Positions 61,567 through 64,000 of a stretch of DNA of 64,000 bases are shown one piece after another. The stretch spans positions 1-64,000 of the forward strand of contig CBDFLS010000002.1 in the NCBI GenBank assembly GCA_965249185.1, in the 5' to 3' direction. How positions within the stretch are numbered: the stretch's first letter is position 1; every line of letters begins with the position of its first letter. The DNA is from CBDFLS01 sp965249185 (GTDB lineage: Bacteria; Chloroflexota; Dehalococcoidia; Lucifugimonadales; Australimonadaceae). A program made the position numbers and the translations under genes. The notes beneath the pieces are model-generated. The model saw only the letters and a list, made by a program, of their open reading frames with translations. It was not told the DNA's origin and did no database searches.

Positions 61567-62534
61567 TAAGAAGCTGTCGCTGCTGGCGCTCTGGCAAGCT
61601 TCTGGAGGCTCGTTAGCTCTCGGGGCGGGTCCAGCCGGCTCCCGGCGATGGTCCAAGAGACCTCCGCAACGTACATATCGCCTCTGGAGTCGAGAGCGAT
61701 GCCGTGGGGCGCAATGAAGAGGCTGGACGTATCCACCGTCTCGCGGTCGCCGATCCTGGCGAGGCGGCGTCCGTCCGTGGAGTATATGTCCACGCGGGGG
61801 CCGGCGTTCGGCAGGTCCACGTTCACTCCCGTTCCCGGGCCGAACTGAGTCACGTAAAGGCGCTCCTCCGGCCCATCCTCCATAAAGAGCCCGCAAGGGC
61901 GGTGCATGTTCACCCACTGTGTCTCGAATTTGCCGGTCCGGTCGAAGACCTGAATGCGGTGGTTCTCTCGGTCGGCCACGTAGACGTAGCCATTTTTATC
62001 GGTGCAGATATTGTGGGGCACGTTGAATTGTCCCGGGTCGGTGCCGGGCTCCCCCCACGAAAAGAGGAGCTTGCCATCCGGGGAGTACTTGTGCACGCGG
62101 GAGTTGCCGTAGCCATCGGAGACGTAGATTTCGCCCGTGTCGGAGTCCAGGGCGACATGGGTGCACCGGTTGAAGGGCCGCCCGCTCTGATAGGGAGAAG
62201 ACTCCCCGGGGACACCGAGGGTCATGAGCACTTCGCCCTCCAGCGTACATTTCCTTACCGTGTGGTCGAGGGTATCGGTGCAATAGATGGTGTCGTCGGG
62301 ACCCATGGTGACCGCGTGAGCGAACCGAAAGACCCCCTCCCCCCAGGAGGTGAGGAAGTTGCCCTCGCGGTCGAAGACGATCATGGGGTGCTCGCCCCGG
62401 CCAAAGGCGTAGACCCGGTCGGCGGAGTCCACGCCAACGCCGGCTACTTCCTTATAAGACCACCCATCGGGCAGCACGCCCCAGTCTTGTACGACTTCGA
62501 AGATGAAGGGTTCGGTCCCGACTGTCGTTGTCAT
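61566..62534 (-). CDS. NHL-repeat beta-propeller protein
   Basis: 322 residues, no clear signal peptide; GAGGTG upstream of the ATG. Five or six NHL blades (VAGVGVDSADRVYAFGRG; HAVTMGPDDTIYCTD; THVALDSDTGEIYVSDGYGNSRV; HNICTDKNGYVYVADRENHRI; HGIALDSRGDMYVAEVSW). It resembles peptidyl-amidoglycolate-lyase-like NHL proteins, but a lyase role is not shown. Directly downstream of a TRAP permease gene on the same strand, it may bind or process the transported compound. Confidence 0.78.
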   Translation of the reverse strand: MTTTVGTEPFIFEVVQDWGVLPDGWSYKEVAGVGVDSADRVYAFGRGEHPMIVFDREGNFLTSWGEGVFRFAHAVTMGPDDTIYCTDTLDHTVRKCTLEGEVLMTLGVPGESSPYQSGRPFNRCTHVALDSDTGEIYVSDGYGNSRVHKYSPDGKLLFSWGEPGTDPGQFNVPHNICTDKNGYVYVADRENHRIQVFDRTGKFETQWVNMHRPCGLFMEDGPEERLYVTQFGPGTGVNVDLPNAGPRVDIYSTDGRRLARIGDRETVDTSSLFIAPHGIALDSRGDMYVAEVSWTIAGSRLDPPRELTSLQKLARAPAATAS

Positions 62535-62628
62535 GGCGGCACCTCAGGTTACGCTCGCATGGTATCAGCTTATCATTCCGGCGGGAGAGGCGAACGCCAG
62601 CCGTCCTGTCGTGAAGCAACCGTCGGCG

Positions 62629-64000
62629 TTAGGGTCCGGCCCCACCCGTCTCGGCGGGAGCGGCGGCCGATTCGAGGGACGGCGGACGCCGGCCCTTGAT
62701 GAAAAAGCTGACCGCCGCCGAGGCCGGTACGACTCCGATGCAGAGCAACATGAGCGCCACGGAATCCTGTCGAAGGGCGAGGACCAGCAGGGCGAAGTTG
62801 ACATAGAGGACTGCACGGACGGGAAACGTGAGGGAGTGCAAGAGCCAGCCGGCAGTGGCGGTCTGCACGCCGATAATGACGATGGCGCTACTGATGATGA
62901 CGAGCAGGGTCATCTTCGTGCCCGAGTCACTCTGCAGGAGCAGCTCCGGCGCCACCAGGAAGAGGAGCGGATAGACCCACAGGGGCCACGTGATTTTGAC
63001 GAGCACCCTGCAGACAGCCCAATACTTGGTCTGGGCCACGACGGCGGCAACCAAGGCGCTGGCGGCAATGGGTGGGATGATAGTGCTCAGGTTGCCAATG
63101 TAAAAGGCGGTGTAGTGGGAGACCAGGAAGGGCACGCCCATCCTCGAAAGGGTCGGAGCGAAGGTGATGGATACGATGAAGTAGATGGGCAACGCCGGGA
63201 GTCCAGCACCCAAAAAGATGCCCGCAACGATCATGATCACTCCGGCAATGAGCACGTACCCCCCAGAGACGTCCTCGATATACCCTCCGAGACGGCCACC
63301 GAGCCCTGTCCAGAAGATGGAGTCGGCGATGAGCGCAACGATGACCAAGATGATAGTCACCGAGCTCGCATAGAAGGCCGCCTGCCGAATGCCCTGGGCC
63401 CAGACCGACCACCGAGTCTCCACGCGGAGGATGGGCGCCAGGACCACGAGGGTGACGAAGGCGCCAAAGGCGGCGGTCTTGAGGGTGTACCCCTGGAGCA
63501 CCAGATAGAAGATGACCGAGACCGGCACGGCCATCAGCAGAACGGACCGGATATACAGGCTGGCGCTGTTGCTCTCTTCTACCCGCCCAGTCTCACGGGC
63601 TATTCCGATGGTGTCCCGGTTTTGCTGGGCATGGGCGTAGATGTAGGTCCCGGCCGCCAAGAACCAGAGGAAGGCGGGCACCAGGGACATCACGATGATC
63701 TCCAGGTAGCTCACGCCGATGACATCGGCCATGATGAATGCCACGGCGCCAAGCACGGGCGGGGTGATGCCGGAAGCGTTGGAAGCCATGGCCTCCACTG
63801 CGCCGGCCATCTCACGCGAGTAGCCCGCGCTGCGCATGGCCGGAATGGTGATGGGGCCGGTGACGGCCACGTTTGAGGGGCCACCCCCCACAAAGGAGCC
63901 GGTGAGGGCGCTGGCGAAGAGGCAGCCCAAGGCGGGGCCTCCGGCCACTCCAGCCCGTGTGAGCAACCGCGCCAAGCCCCGAATGGACACTCCGGCGCCC
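62629..64000 (-). CDS. Fused TRAP transporter permease (5' part beyond the window)
   Basis: 457 residues visible. The frame is open at the right edge; the GTG at 63990 is internal, because G-A-G-V-S-I-R-G-L-A-R-L-L aligns with the middle of the other two fused permeases. TRAP large-subunit motifs GGPALGCLFASALTGSFVGG and SNASGITPPVLGAVAFIMAD. Third such permease in the window; its binding protein, if any, would lie further right. Confidence 0.88.
   Translation of the reverse strand, partial: GAGVSIRGLARLLTRAGVAGGPALGCLFASALTGSFVGGGPSNVAVTGPITIPAMRSAGYSREMAGAVEAMASNASGITPPVLGAVAFIMADVIGVSYLEIIVMSLVPAFLWFLAAGTYIYAHAQQNRDTIGIARETGRVEESNSASLYIRSVLLMAVPVSVIFYLVLQGYTLKTAAFGAFVTLVVLAPILRVETRWSVWAQGIRQAAFYASSVTIILVIVALIADSIFWTGLGGRLGGYIEDVSGGYVLIAGVIMIVAGIFLGAGLPALPIYFIVSITFAPTLSRMGVPFLVSHYTAFYIGNLSTIIPPIAASALVAAVVAQTKYWAVCRVLVKITWPLWVYPLLFLVAPELLLQSDSGTKMTLLVIISSAIVIIGVQTATAGWLLHSLTFPVRAVLYVNFALLVLALRQDSVALMLLCIGVVPASAAVSFFIKGRRPPSLESAAAPAETGGAGP

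Overview
The window is a GC-rich bacterial chromosome segment. The gene content suggests a Chloroflexota bacterium, most like the Dehalococcoidia/SAR202 type: a lipoprotein with a Lys/Glu/Val coiled spacer followed by Thr-Pro, an alternative complex III operon, several fused TRAP permeases, and CaiB and Amidohydro_2 paralogues. This assignment is inference from content and style; no rRNA or marker gene is present to prove it.

Left arm (1-12394) is accessory DNA. Positions 1-8550 hold a tightly overlapping operon of exported or membrane-anchored proteins: a fibre with tail-fibre repeats and an S74-type C-terminal chaperone, a DUF2341-like surface protein, small membrane proteins, and two proteins ending in the same basic tag. 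A tyrosine recombinase follows, and directly after its stop codon lies a 3' piece of a tRNA-Asp(GTC) gene. This fits the right end of an integrated virus-like element whose intact tRNA lies outside the window. Beyond it (9557-12080) is a five-unit tandem array. Each unit is a short membrane peptide plus a helix-turn-helix protein, and the N- and C-terminal modules are reassorted between units. A terminator and a membrane gene cut off by an IS1595-type insertion close the arm.

Core (13.2-33.4 kb): a PhnD-C-E-E phosphonate-type ABC importer; a UbiE/MenG methyltransferase; a copper module (CsoR-type repressor with promoter and operator-like palindromes, CopA, YHS protein); PspAB with an HtpX that lacks the HExxH core; an aminotransferase; a TlpA-like lipoprotein whose catalytic Cys codon is UGA with a SECIS-like hairpin downstream (probable selenoprotein); a fused TRAP permease; a hydratase-aldolase of the DapA superfamily; an MFS transporter; a NarL-type two-component pair whose regulator is frameshifted; a WrbA-like flavoprotein; a peroxiredoxin; and tRNAs Leu, Gly and Phe.

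Middle (33.4-53.3 kb): a decayed DDE transposase and a second IS copy; an Lrp/AsnC regulator; a complete alternative complex III operon (small membrane protein, ActA, split ActB, two polytopic NrfD-like subunits, ActD, ActE) with CcmH; tRNA-Glu; an amidohydrolase; a convergent molybdenum/formate-dehydrogenase-like operon (FdhA-YdeP type, FdhD, MobA, thiolase-like protein); a cNMP-binding protein; and a third IS copy.

Right arm (53.5-64 kb) looks like a carbon-scavenging island: a CaiB/BaiF CoA-transferase, two close paralogues of Amidohydro_2 hydrolases each with its own promoter, a TAXI-type binding protein with a fused TRAP permease, an NHL-repeat protein and a further fused TRAP permease running off the edge. 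Most gene ends here carry strong stem-loops. The physiology suggested is aerobic, quinol-oxidising heterotrophy on carboxylic or aromatic acids.
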